A stretch of DNA of 64,000 bases. It comes from Streptomyces subrutilus. Its GTDB lineage: Bacteria; Actinomycetota; Actinomycetes; Streptomycetales; Streptomycetaceae. The notes beneath the pieces are model-generated. The model saw only the letters and a program-made list of their open reading frames with translations, was not told where the DNA came from and ran no database searches. Of the stretch, positions 8,800 to 16,891 are shown in pieces (position 1 is the first letter of the stretch; every line of letters starts with the position of its first letter). A program made the translations under genes and the position numbers. Location: the NCBI RefSeq assembly GCF_008704535.1, contig NZ_CP023701.1, positions 6,800,001-6,864,000 of the forward strand. The letters are read 5' to 3'.

Positions 8800-9467
8800 A
8801 CGGCCTCGGGGCGGTCCTGTTCGACATGGACGGCACGCTCGTCGACACCGAGGTCCTGTGGTGGCGGACCACCGAGGAGATCGCCGCGGGCCTCGGCCAC
8901 ACCCTCACCGGGGCGGACGCCCCGGAGGTGGTCGGCCGCGCGGTGGAGGACACCGCGGCCCACCTCGTACGGACCGCGGGCGCGGGGGACCCCGCCGAGG
9001 TCGCGGCCGCGCTCACCGGCGGCTTCTTCGACCGGGTGGAGGACGGGGCCCCGATGCGGCCCGGCGCCCAGCGGCTGCTGACCGCGCTGGAGGCCGAGGG
9101 GGTGCCCTTCGCGCTGGTCAGCGCCTCACCGCGGGTGGTCGTGGACTCGGTGGTCGGCGGTTCGCTGGCCCATGTCCCCTTCGCGTTCACCCTGTCCGCG
9201 GACGACACCGCCCGCACCAAGCCGCACCCGGACCCCTACCGGACCGCCGCGGCCCGCCTCCACCTCGCACCGGAGCGGTGCGTGGCCGTGGAGGACTCAC
9301 CGGACGGAGCGGCCTCGGCCGAGGCCGCCGGGTGCGCCGTCCTGGTCGTGCCGTCCCTGCTGGCCGTCCCGCCCTCGGGGCCGCGGACCTTCGCGGACTC
9401 CCTGGAGGCGGTCACCCCCGACGTACTGCGCCGCTGCCTGGCCGCCGCCGCGGCCGCCCGGACCTGA
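8796..9467 (+). CDS. HAD-superfamily phosphatase
   Basis: A 223-residue HAD hydrolase of the beta-phosphoglucomutase/phosphatase subgroup. Motif I DMDGT has nucleophile D10 and acid D12. A helical cap follows. Motif II is the Ser in ALVSASPR, motif III the Lys in TKPHPDPY and motif IV is VEDSPDG. The GTG start overlaps the ATPase stop codon. It is co-transcribed with the importer, so it probably dephosphorylates the imported compound or a derivative. It lacks the sequence expected of phosphonoacetaldehyde hydrolase, so that name is not used. Confidence 0.92.
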   Translation: MNGLGAVLFDMDGTLVDTEVLWWRTTEEIAAGLGHTLTGADAPEVVGRAVEDTAAHLVRTAGAGDPAEVAAALTGGFFDRVEDGAPMRPGAQRLLTALEAEGVPFALVSASPRVVVDSVVGGSLAHVPFAFTLSADDTARTKPHPDPYRTAAARLHLAPERCVAVEDSPDGAASAEAAGCAVLVVPSLLAVPPSGPRTFADSLEAVTPDVLRRCLAAAAAART

Positions 9468-9595
9468 GCCGGGCCGGGCGGCCGGCGGCCGGCCGGGTCC
9501 CGACCGCTCCGGAGCAGCGGTTCCCGGACCCTCGTGCATCGACGGCGGCCACGGGCTGCGCGCCGCCCCCGCGGACACCCGTACCGCAGCGCGGT

Positions 9596-11047
9596 CTACC
9601 GCGACGAACCGCGCACGGCCCGGGGCGGGGTCCCGCTCCGGCTCCCGGCGGTCGGGTCCTTCGCGGCGCCCTCGGCCGTCGCCTTCGCCGTCGCCGTACG
9701 GGCGGGGAGCCGGCCGGTCCCGGTCCGCCGGAGCCAGACGAGCGCGCCCGCCACCAGCGCCGCACCGCCCGGCAGCCAGCGCGCCGGCCCCTCCGGCAGG
9801 ACACCGATCACCAGGCCGGTGAGGGCGCCGGTCAGTTGCAGGGCCAGCGACTGCACGGAGAGCGCCGTGGCGCGTCCGGCGCGGGCGACGCGCCGGTGCA
9901 GCAGCTCGTTCTGGTTCGGCCCCGCGGCACCGAGCCCGAAGTACACGAGACCGTAGCCACCCGCCGCGAGGGCCATCGCGAGCGGGCCCGCCGACGCCGA
10001 CGCAGACAGCGACGTCGCGCCGAGCAGCAGCACGCCGAACGCGCCCGCTCCGAGCCCCAGCCGCACCGCGCGCTCGCCGCCGCCCGCGAGCCGGGCCGTG
10101 AGCGGCGCCAGGTGGCTGCCGGCCGCCGAGCAGACGAAGCCGGTGCAGGCGAGCACGGAGAACAGCAGCGCGCCCGACTCCGGGGTCCCGGTGAACGCCG
10201 CGGCCCGTCCCGGCGTCAGGAGTTCGACGGTGGCCAGGGCGCTGCCGGCGGCCGCCGCGCCGAGGAGCACCCGGCGGACCAGTGCGTCGCGTCCGCCCAG
10301 CCGCAGCCCCTCCGAGACGGCCGCCGGAATGCCGCGGAACACCTCGCGCGGGGTGCTCCGGGGGCGGGGAGGCTCGCGGAGCGCGCCGAGGGCGTACAGC
10401 GCGAACCCGGCCTCGATCAGGGCCGCCAGCAGCGCCGGGACCGAGAGCGGCAGCACCGCCCCGGACGTGGCCGTGCCCAGCCGCGCGCCGGTGCCCGACG
10501 CGCGGGAGAGCAGCCACGGGAGGGCCCCGCCGAGCAGGGTGCCCGCCGCGAGGGCCGCCGACGTCGCGGTACTGCCGCGCGCGAGGCCGGTGCGCAGCCC
10601 GGAGCGCGGGTCGCTGCCGGTGCCGGTGTGCGGGCCGGTGTCGCCGCCGGGGCCGGAGTGCGCCTGGACGGTGTCGACGTACCAGGCCTCCGCCGGACCG
10701 CTGGACAGGGCCCGCCCGGCGCCCATCAGGGCCATGCCGAGCGTCAGTTGCCAGGGCGCGGTGCCCAGGCCCAGCAGGGTGAAGGCGGCGGCGTTGAGCA
10801 CGCCGGCCGCGACCAGGACGGGCCGCCGTCCCAGGACGTCGGAGAGCCCGCCGGTGGGCAGTTCGAGCGCGGCCGCGGTGAGGGAGTGCGCGACGAAGAA
10901 ACCGGCGATGGACCCGAGGGGCATGCCGCGCTCGGTGAAGAGGAGGACCAGCGGGGTGACCGCCAGGCCCATGGGGAGCCAGAAGAGGACGCAGAGCGTC
11001 ACGTAACGGCGGCGCGCGCTGCGCGGGTCCAGGGCGTACGCGCTCAT
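9596..11047 (-). CDS. MFS transporter
   Basis: A 483-residue major-facilitator protein with about twelve hydrophobic segments. The cytosolic loop 2-3 motif is GGLSDVLGRRP. The central loop contains a Gly/Thr-rich low-complexity stretch (around residues 120-145). The ATG at 11047 overlaps the TGA of the ArsR-like gene (ATGA), so the pair is an operon. This linkage suggests efflux of a drug or other small compound under local repression. The substrate is unknown. Confidence 0.9.
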   Translation of the reverse strand: MSAYALDPRSARRRYVTLCVLFWLPMGLAVTPLVLLFTERGMPLGSIAGFFVAHSLTAAALELPTGGLSDVLGRRPVLVAAGVLNAAAFTLLGLGTAPWQLTLGMALMGAGRALSSGPAEAWYVDTVQAHSGPGGDTGPHTGTGSDPRSGLRTGLARGSTATSAALAAGTLLGGALPWLLSRASGTGARLGTATSGAVLPLSVPALLAALIEAGFALYALGALREPPRPRSTPREVFRGIPAAVSEGLRLGGRDALVRRVLLGAAAAGSALATVELLTPGRAAAFTGTPESGALLFSVLACTGFVCSAAGSHLAPLTARLAGGGERAVRLGLGAGAFGVLLLGATSLSASASAGPLAMALAAGGYGLVYFGLGAAGPNQNELLHRRVARAGRATALSVQSLALQLTGALTGLVIGVLPEGPARWLPGGAALVAGALVWLRRTGTGRLPARTATAKATAEGAAKDPTAGSRSGTPPRAVRGSSR

Positions 11048-11787
11048 GCGGCCGGGCCCGTGTTTGTGCCGGGGGCGGTGTCGGCGGCCGGCCCCGTCCG
11101 GGGGGCCGGGCCGCGGTCGGAGCCGGGCTCCGCCCCCGCCTCGCCGCCCGCTTCCGGGCCGGACGCCGCGCGGCCCGCGCCCCCGTCCCGGTCCGGCCGG
11201 TGGCCGCGCGGCGCGAGGGGCAGGCCCGCGGTCACCAGGACGACGTGGGCGGCCCGCGGATCGTCCGCGTCGCGCGCGGTCAGCTCCGTCAGCTTGCGGC
11301 CGAAGGCCTCCCACAGTTCGGTGAGCGACTCGGGCGACAGACGGGGCACCAGGTCGCTGATCCCGGAGGGCTCCAGCCACTCCTGCCCCAGCCGGCCCGC
11401 GGCCAGGTCCGCCTCGTGCTGGGCGAGGGCCTCGGCCAGGTGCTCCAGTTGGGCCGTGCGGGCCGCGCCGAGGAAGGCCCGGCTGGCCGGTGAGGCCTCC
11501 ATCGCCGCGTTGTTCCAGGACGTCACGGAGTGCACCGCCCGCCAGCGCCGCTCGCGCCCGTCGCGGTGGTCCGCCTCGGCCACGAACGCGTACTTGGCCA
11601 GGACCCGCAGGTGATAGCTGGTGGAGGCGGAGGACTCGCCGGTCCGGACGGCGAGTTCGCTCGCGGTTGCGGGCCCGTCCAGCCGCAGCAGGCCGAGCAT
11701 CCGGATGCGCAGGGGGTGCGTGAGGGCCTTGAGAGCCGCCGCGTCCTGCTCGGGGTCGAGGACGCGCCTGCGTTCGTCACCGGTCAT
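11044..11787 (-). CDS. ArsR-type winged-helix regulator
   Basis: A 247-residue regulator. Residues ~15-85 are an ArsR-like winged helix (LKALTHPLRIRMLGLLR, then ASELAVRTGESSASTSYHLRVLAKYAF). Residues ~90-190 are helical. The last ~60 residues are Gly/Pro/Ala-rich and disordered. No metal-binding Cys pair is seen in the recognition helix, so it is probably a non-metal sensor. It is coupled to the MFS gene. A 30-bp palindrome sits just upstream of its start, so autoregulation is likely. The ATG at 11787 is the only start that fits the fold. Confidence 0.9.
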   Translation of the reverse strand: MTGDERRRVLDPEQDAAALKALTHPLRIRMLGLLRLDGPATASELAVRTGESSASTSYHLRVLAKYAFVAEADHRDGRERRWRAVHSVTSWNNAAMEASPASRAFLGAARTAQLEHLAEALAQHEADLAAGRLGQEWLEPSGISDLVPRLSPESLTELWEAFGRKLTELTARDADDPRAAHVVLVTAGLPLAPRGHRPDRDGGAGRAASGPEAGGEAGAEPGSDRGPAPRTGPAADTAPGTNTGPAA

Positions 11788-11817
11788 TCCGGGAGCGTAA
11801 GGGGCCCGAGCCCTTCT

Positions 11818-11847
11818 CCCAAAGGGTTTTTGCAAAAATTCTTTGGG
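11818..11847. promoter_or_regulatory. 30-bp palindromic operator upstream of the ArsR/MFS operon
   Basis: CCCAAAG...CTTTGGG arms (11818-11824 and 11841-11847) flank a perfect inner palindrome TTTTTGCAAAAA (11827-11838). All are centred on the same base step, with only two mismatched pairs in the whole 30 bp. It lies 31 bp upstream of the regulator's ATG and is strikingly A/T-rich against the background. An ArsR-type dimer site is the obvious reading. Confidence 0.7.
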
Positions 11848-12005
11848 AGTGGTGCGGCGGCCCGGAGCACGCGCTGCGGGCGGGAGGCCCGCCGCCGGAC
11901 GCCCGCCCGGCGCGAGGCCGACTAGGCTGGGCGCCACCGCACGGCCGTCGGAGTCCGCGGTCACGGGCAGCACGCCCCGTACGTCCACGACCACTTGGGG
12001 GAGCC

Positions 12006-13214
12006 GTGACCGCAGTGGTCGCGCACACGCGACCGGTCCGGTCGCGCATGGCGGAGATAGACGCGCTGCGGGGCTTCGCCCTCCTCGGCATCCTGCTGGT
12101 CAACGCGGCCATGATGGCCGGCCCGTACGGCCTCGGCAGCGTCCACGACCCGGGCGCCTCCGCCCTCGACCGGACCGTCGAGGGCGTCCTGCAGACCTTC
12201 GTGGTCGGCAAGTTCTACCTGATGTTCTCGTTCCTCTTCGGCTACAGCTTCACCCTCCAGCTCGCGGCCGCCGACCGCGCCGCAGCCCGCCCCGTGCCCC
12301 GGCTGCTGCGCCGTTCGCTCGGACTGCTCGCCCTCGGCGTCCTGCACGCCGTCCTCCTGTACGTCGGCGACATCCTGATCACCTACGCCGTCCTCGGCCT
12401 GGTCCTCGTCGCCGCCCGGGGCTGCTCACCGCGGGCCGCGCGCCGCGCCGCCGGACTCCTCTACGGCTGCACGAGCGCGCTGATGCTGCTCGTCGGCTCG
12501 GTCTCCCTCTTCCTGTCCGACGCCGAGTCCGCCGACCTGGACGCCGAACTCGCCGCGGACTTCCCCGGCCTGACAGCCGGCTACCGCGGCGACGCCGCGG
12601 CCGTCCTGCGGACCAACCTCGACCAGCTGCCCGACGCGCTCCTCGCCTCCCTCCTGATGAGCGGCTTCGTCCTGGCCGCCTTCCTCGTCGGCCTGTACTG
12701 CGGCAAGCTGCGCCTCCTCGCCGACGCGGCCGTCGACCGCACCCGCCTGCGTCGCGTCTGCCTGCTCGGCGCGGCCGCCGGGCTGCCCGGCGGCCTGTTC
12801 ATGGCGCTGACCGCCAGCGGGCCGCTCGGGGCCCGGTGGACGGCGCTCGGCCAGGTCGTCGGCATGGTCACGGCCCCGGCCCTGACCGCCGCGTACGTCT
12901 GCGGAACGCTCCTGCTGCTGCGGGGTCCGCGCGGGGCGCGCCTCACGGCCCTCCTCGCGCCCGCGGGGCGGATGGCCCTGACGAACTACCTGAGCCAGTC
13001 CCTGGTCATGGCCCTCGTCTTCACCGGCTACGGACTCGCGCTGTACGACCGCCTCCCGCCCGCCGTCGTCACGGCCGGGGCGTGCGCGCTCTACGGCGTC
13101 CAACTCGCCCTGAGCACACGGCTGATGACCCGGTTCCGGTACGGGCCCGTGGAATGGCTGCTGCGGGCGGTGACCGTCGGCCACGCCCCCGGCCGGGAGC
13201 GCGGCGGGCCGTAG
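12006..13214 (+). CDS. DUF418 family membrane protein (YeiB-like)
   Basis: A 402-residue integral membrane protein. It starts with the family hallmark RMAEIDALRGFALLGILLVN (N-terminal acyltransferase-3-like half) and ends with the DUF418 C-terminal domain (FRYGPVEWLLRAVT). About ten membrane helices are predicted. The GTG start is preceded by GGGGGAG. It stands alone between the ArsR promoter region and the DUF4180 gene. The family's biochemical role is not established; it is often linked to stress or transport. Confidence 0.92.
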   Translation: MTAVVAHTRPVRSRMAEIDALRGFALLGILLVNAAMMAGPYGLGSVHDPGASALDRTVEGVLQTFVVGKFYLMFSFLFGYSFTLQLAAADRAAARPVPRLLRRSLGLLALGVLHAVLLYVGDILITYAVLGLVLVAARGCSPRAARRAAGLLYGCTSALMLLVGSVSLFLSDAESADLDAELAADFPGLTAGYRGDAAAVLRTNLDQLPDALLASLLMSGFVLAAFLVGLYCGKLRLLADAAVDRTRLRRVCLLGAAAGLPGGLFMALTASGPLGARWTALGQVVGMVTAPALTAAYVCGTLLLLRGPRGARLTALLAPAGRMALTNYLSQSLVMALVFTGYGLALYDRLPPAVVTAGACALYGVQLALSTRLMTRFRYGPVEWLLRAVTVGHAPGRERGGP

Positions 13215-13344
13215 CCGGCGGGGCGGCCCACCGCGGGCCGGCCGGCGCCGCGCCCGGGCAAACCCGTGGGCCCGGGACCGGGAATCACGGAGACTGGAGC
13301 CACCGCGTGGCCGGACGCCACCCCGAACGAGAGGCACCCCCAGC

Positions 13345-13797
13345 ATGGACGAAGCCGTTCTCACGCCGGACCCCGCAGCCGAGGCCGCCGCGCTTGCGCC
13401 GGGGGAGGAGCCGACGGAGGAGGCCGCGCCGGTCAACACGGTGCGGACCGTCCACGGTGTGACCGTCCTGATCTGCCCCGCCGAGGGCGAGGCCATCAAG
13501 GGGGAGCGCGAGGTGCTGGACTTCTGCATCGGCGACGCCTTCCACCACGAGGCCCGATGGGTCGTCGTGCCCGTGGAGCGGCTCGACGGGGCGTTCTTCC
13601 GGCTCGACACCCGTGTCGCGGGCGAGATCATCCAGAAGTTCGTCACCTACCGGGTGGGGGTCGTGGTCCTCGGGGACGTCTCGCACCACATCGAGGGCAG
13701 CAACGCGTTCCGCGACTTCGTCCGCGAGTGCAACCGGGGCGGCCAGACGTGGTTCCTGGCCGACCTCGCCGAGCTCCACGAGAAGCTCGCGGGCTAG
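13345..13797 (+). CDS. DUF4180 domain protein
   Basis: A 150-residue protein. After ~35 acidic, Ala/Pro-rich residues comes a DUF4180 domain (residues ~36-148) with recognisable segments: GEIIQKFVTYRVGVVVLGDVS, FRDFVRECNRGGQTWFLAD. This is a small cytosolic fold of unknown activity, widespread in bacteria. It is monocistronic. The extra acidic N-terminus is unusual relative to the core domain. Confidence 0.88.
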   Translation: MDEAVLTPDPAAEAAALAPGEEPTEEAAPVNTVRTVHGVTVLICPAEGEAIKGEREVLDFCIGDAFHHEARWVVVPVERLDGAFFRLDTRVAGEIIQKFVTYRVGVVVLGDVSHHIEGSNAFRDFVRECNRGGQTWFLADLAELHEKLAG

Positions 13798-13963
13798 GCC
13801 GTCTCCTTCGGATCGTGTCGGTCGAGCCCGGGGCGCCCGGTGCGGTGCCTCGCAAGGCAGGGCCTGGACGCGGTCCGGACTCGGGGCCGGTTCCCGCGCG
13901 GGAACCGACCCGCGGGGGACGGCGTTTCATCCGGTGAAGGTGAACAGCGCGTGACACGGGGGG

Positions 13964-14632
13964 ATGCGGAAGATGACGATCACGCTGGCCGAGGAGATCA
14001 TGCTGCTGTCCCTGGACGACGCGTCCGGGGCCACGCGGCAGCGGCAGGCCGTGGGCTGGGCGGTGGCGGGCGGCATCCTGCTCGAACTGGTCCTGGCCGG
14101 GCGGGTGTCGGTCACGGGGAAGTACCTCGAAGTGGTCGATCCCACGCCGACCGGGATGCGGCTGCCCGACAGCCGCATCCCGATGATGGAGGCCTGGATG
14201 CGCGGCCGGAGCAAGCGCCGGGTGACGGACTGGCTGGCCAGGGACCACGGCAAGGGCGTGGCCGCCGCGGTGGAGAGCCTGCACGAGCGGGGCGCGGTCG
14301 CCGAGGCGGAGCACAGGGTGCTCGGCCTCTTCCCCGTCCGCCGCTTCCCCGAGGCCGACGCCTCGGTGGAGCGGGCGCTGCGCGACCGGCTCGCCGCCGT
14401 CGTCCTGGGCGGGGCGGAGCCGGACGGTCGGACGGCCGGCCTCGTCGCGCTGATCCACTCGGCGAAGCTGCACGGCCTCGCGTTCCCGGACCGGCCCCGG
14501 GCCGAGGTAGAGGCCCGCACGGCGGAGATAGCGGACGGCCAGTGGGCGGCCGAGAGCGTCCGCACGGCCATCCGCGACACGCAGGCGGCGATGGCCGCGG
14601 TCACGGTCGTCACGTTCATCGCGGCCGGCTGA
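13964..14632 (+). CDS. GOLPH3/GPP34-like phosphoinositide-binding-fold protein
   Basis: A 222-residue all-helical GPP34/GOLPH3 family protein. The N-terminus TITLAEEIMLLSLDDASG and the RQRQAVGWAVAGGILLEL helix are diagnostic. A membrane-touching beta-hairpin region follows at residues ~80-95. In eukaryotes the family binds PI4P at the Golgi. In Streptomyces multiple copies occur with unknown, probably membrane-associated roles. The start could be ATG 13964 or ATG 13973; both follow a G-rich ribosome site. It lies upstream of a stress-type sigma factor on the same strand but separated by ~230 bp. Confidence 0.9.
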   Translation: MRKMTITLAEEIMLLSLDDASGATRQRQAVGWAVAGGILLELVLAGRVSVTGKYLEVVDPTPTGMRLPDSRIPMMEAWMRGRSKRRVTDWLARDHGKGVAAAVESLHERGAVAEAEHRVLGLFPVRRFPEADASVERALRDRLAAVVLGGAEPDGRTAGLVALIHSAKLHGLAFPDRPRAEVEARTAEIADGQWAAESVRTAIRDTQAAMAAVTVVTFIAAG

Positions 14633-14859
14633 CGGCGCCCGGCCCGGCTCGGCCCGCCGCTCGGCCGAGCCCACCGGTCCGTCCGTAGGCCCTCGCGTCC
14701 GTAGGCCCTCGCGCCCGCCGCGCCCCGGTGGGGCGCAAGGGACGTACGGCCCCGGTCCGTGGACCGGAGGTCCCGACGGATGGGGTCGGACGCTCTGGCA
14801 TGCGTTCGTCCCGGCGGGAAGGCTCAGGGTCCCGCCCGAAGACGAAGGAAGGAGCGGTC

Positions 14860-15795
14860 GTGCCCGGTTCCAGCGCAGCGGCCGAAGCCCGTACCGCACG
14901 TCCCGCCGGTAAGGCGCGGCCCGAGGCCGGAGTCCCGCACGCGCCCGGCCCCGCATCCGGTTCCGACGCCGGTCTGCCGGTCGTCGCCGACCCGCAGCGG
15001 GTCTCGCCCCTGGACGCGAAGCAGCTCTCCAAGGTGTTCTTCACCCGCCTGAGGACCCTGGAGGAAGGCACCCCGCAGCACCAGTACGTCCGCAACACCC
15101 TCATCGAAATGAACATGTCACTCGTCCACTTCGCCACCCGCGGCTTCCGCAGCAGGACCGGCAGCGGCGCCGGCGCGGAGATGGAGGACGTGGTGCAGGC
15201 CGGAACCATCGGCCTCATCAAGGCGATCGACCGGTTCGAACCGGACCGCGGCGTCGAGTTCTCCTCCCTCGCCCTCCCCTTCATCACCGGCGAGGTCAAA
15301 CGGCACTTCCGGGACACCACCTGGGCCGTACGGGTCCCGCGGCGGCTCCAGGAACTGCGCCTCGACCTCGCGAAGGCGCGCGACGCCCTCGCCGCGACCT
15401 CCGGCCGCGCCCCGACCGTCCGGGAACTGGCCGGACACATGGGCCTGGCGGAGGAGGCGGTGATCGAAGGGCTCGTGGCGGCCAACGGCTACGCGTCCGA
15501 AAGCCTGGACGCGCCGCTCCCCGCGGAGGAGCGGGGCGGACGCGCGCAGTCCCCGTACCGCCAGCCGGTCGCCGAGGAGACCGCCCGGGCGATCGAGCTC
15601 TTCGAGGACCTCCACACCCTCGGCCCGCTCCTGGAGCGCCTCTCCGACCGGGACCGCGAGATCCTCCACCTGCGCTTCGAGCGCGAGCTCACCCAGGCCG
15701 AGATCGGCGCCGAACTGGGCATCAGCCAGATGCAGGTCTCCCGCATCCTGGCCCGCGTCCTGGCGCGCCTGCGGACGGCCCTGCTCGCCCCGTAG
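14860..15795 (+). CDS. SigB/SigF-type RNA polymerase sigma factor
   Basis: A 311-residue group 3 sigma-70 factor. Region 2 includes EDVVQAGTIGLIKAIDRFEP and the core-binding/melting segment FSSLALPFITGEVKRHFRD. Region 3 (ELRLDLAKARDALA...) and region 4 (LSDRDREILHLRF...TQAEIGAELGISQMQVSRIL) follow. The GTG at 14860 is chosen because AAGGAAGGAG lies just upstream. An upstream ATG (14800) would add an unconserved tail. The first ~65 residues are disordered. Such sigma factors direct stress or sporulation genes and are usually held by anti-sigma kinases. No anti-sigma gene is adjacent here. Confidence 0.93.
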   Translation: MPGSSAAAEARTARPAGKARPEAGVPHAPGPASGSDAGLPVVADPQRVSPLDAKQLSKVFFTRLRTLEEGTPQHQYVRNTLIEMNMSLVHFATRGFRSRTGSGAGAEMEDVVQAGTIGLIKAIDRFEPDRGVEFSSLALPFITGEVKRHFRDTTWAVRVPRRLQELRLDLAKARDALAATSGRAPTVRELAGHMGLAEEAVIEGLVAANGYASESLDAPLPAEERGGRAQSPYRQPVAEETARAIELFEDLHTLGPLLERLSDRDREILHLRFERELTQAEIGAELGISQMQVSRILARVLARLRTALLAP

Positions 15796-15815
15796 CCCCC
15801 GCCGGCTCCGCCGTC

Positions 15816-16775
15816 CTACGGATGCGCCCCCGGGCCCGCCATCCGCCGGGCGAGCGGGGTCGGGGAGAGGGCCGTCGTCTCCTCGCCGGGCTCCAGCAGC
15901 GTGTCAGCGGCGCCCACGATCAGCGGGTCGGGTCGGCCGACCGCGGCGTGGTCCTTGTTGTCGTAGTCCACCTGCCACAGCAGGTGGCGCATGGCCTGGA
16001 GCCTGGCCCGGCGCTTGTCGTTGCTCTTGACCACGGTCCACGGCGCGTGGTCGGTGTCCGTCGCCCGGAACATGGCTACCTTCGCCGCCGTGTAGTCGTC
16101 CCACAGGTCGAGGGAGGCCAGGTCCGTCGGCGACAGCTTCCACTGGCGCACCGGATCGATGTGCCGGATCGCGAACCGGGTCCGCTGCTCCGCACGGGAG
16201 ACCGAGAACCAGAACTTGACCAGGTGGATGCCGTCCTCGACGAGCATCGCCTCGAAGGACGGGCACTGGTGCAGGAACAGCCGGTACTCGGCGTCCGTGC
16301 AGAAGCCCATGACCTTCTCGACCCCGGCCCGGTTGTACCAGGACCGGTCGAAGAAGACGATCTCGCCGGCGGCCGGCAGGTGCGAGACGTAGCGCTGGAA
16401 GTACCACTGGCCCGCCTCGCGCTCCGTCGGCTTGTCCAGGGCGACCACCCGGGCGCCGCGGGGGTTGAGCCGCTCGGTGAACCGCTGGATGGTGCCCCCC
16501 TTGCCCGCGGCGTCCCGTCCCTCGCACACCACCACCAGGCGGGCGCCGGTGGCCCGCGCCCACTTCTGCAGTTTGAGCATCTCTATCTGCAGGATCCGCT
16601 TCTCGCGGTCGTACGCGGCGCGCCGGACCCGGTGGTCGTAGGGGTGGTTCTCGCGCCAGGTCCTGACCGGCAGGCCCCTGCCGTCGAGCAGCACGGGCTG
16701 TTCGGGGCGGGAGGAGTCCACCCGCAGCCCGTCCAGGAGCTGCTCCCGGGATTCGGCCTCGGGCTGTTCGGGCAT
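15816..16775 (-). CDS. ppk2: Polyphosphate kinase 2
   Basis: A 319-residue PPK2 (class I length). It transfers phosphate between polyphosphate and nucleotides. Walker A is CEGRDAAGKGGTIQRF, Walker B is VFFDRSWYNRAGVE, and the lid region has SVSRAEQRTRF. The ATG at 16775 follows an AAAGGTG ribosome site. It is convergent with the sigma gene, with 20 bp between the stop codons. About 20 residues after the conserved core form a variable tail. The N-terminal segment with WRENHPYDHRVRR is typical of the family. Confidence 0.96.
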   Translation of the reverse strand: MPEQPEAESREQLLDGLRVDSSRPEQPVLLDGRGLPVRTWRENHPYDHRVRRAAYDREKRILQIEMLKLQKWARATGARLVVVCEGRDAAGKGGTIQRFTERLNPRGARVVALDKPTEREAGQWYFQRYVSHLPAAGEIVFFDRSWYNRAGVEKVMGFCTDAEYRLFLHQCPSFEAMLVEDGIHLVKFWFSVSRAEQRTRFAIRHIDPVRQWKLSPTDLASLDLWDDYTAAKVAMFRATDTDHAPWTVVKSNDKRRARLQAMRHLLWQVDYDNKDHAAVGRPDPLIVGAADTLLEPGEETTALSPTPLARRMAGPGAHP

Positions 16776-16891
16776 CCCGCGCACCTTTCTGCAGAGAACG
16801 TCCGGCCGGGTCCGATTCGCCCGCCGGGCCGTCGAGCGCCTACCCGCTCCCCGCCCCGCCAATCCGCCCGGTTCGCCGGCCGCGGGGCCGC

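Noticed and set aside
8796..9467. Phosphonoacetaldehyde hydrolase
   Set aside because: The HAD motifs are of the general beta-phosphoglucomutase type and lack the phosphonatase N-terminal signature.
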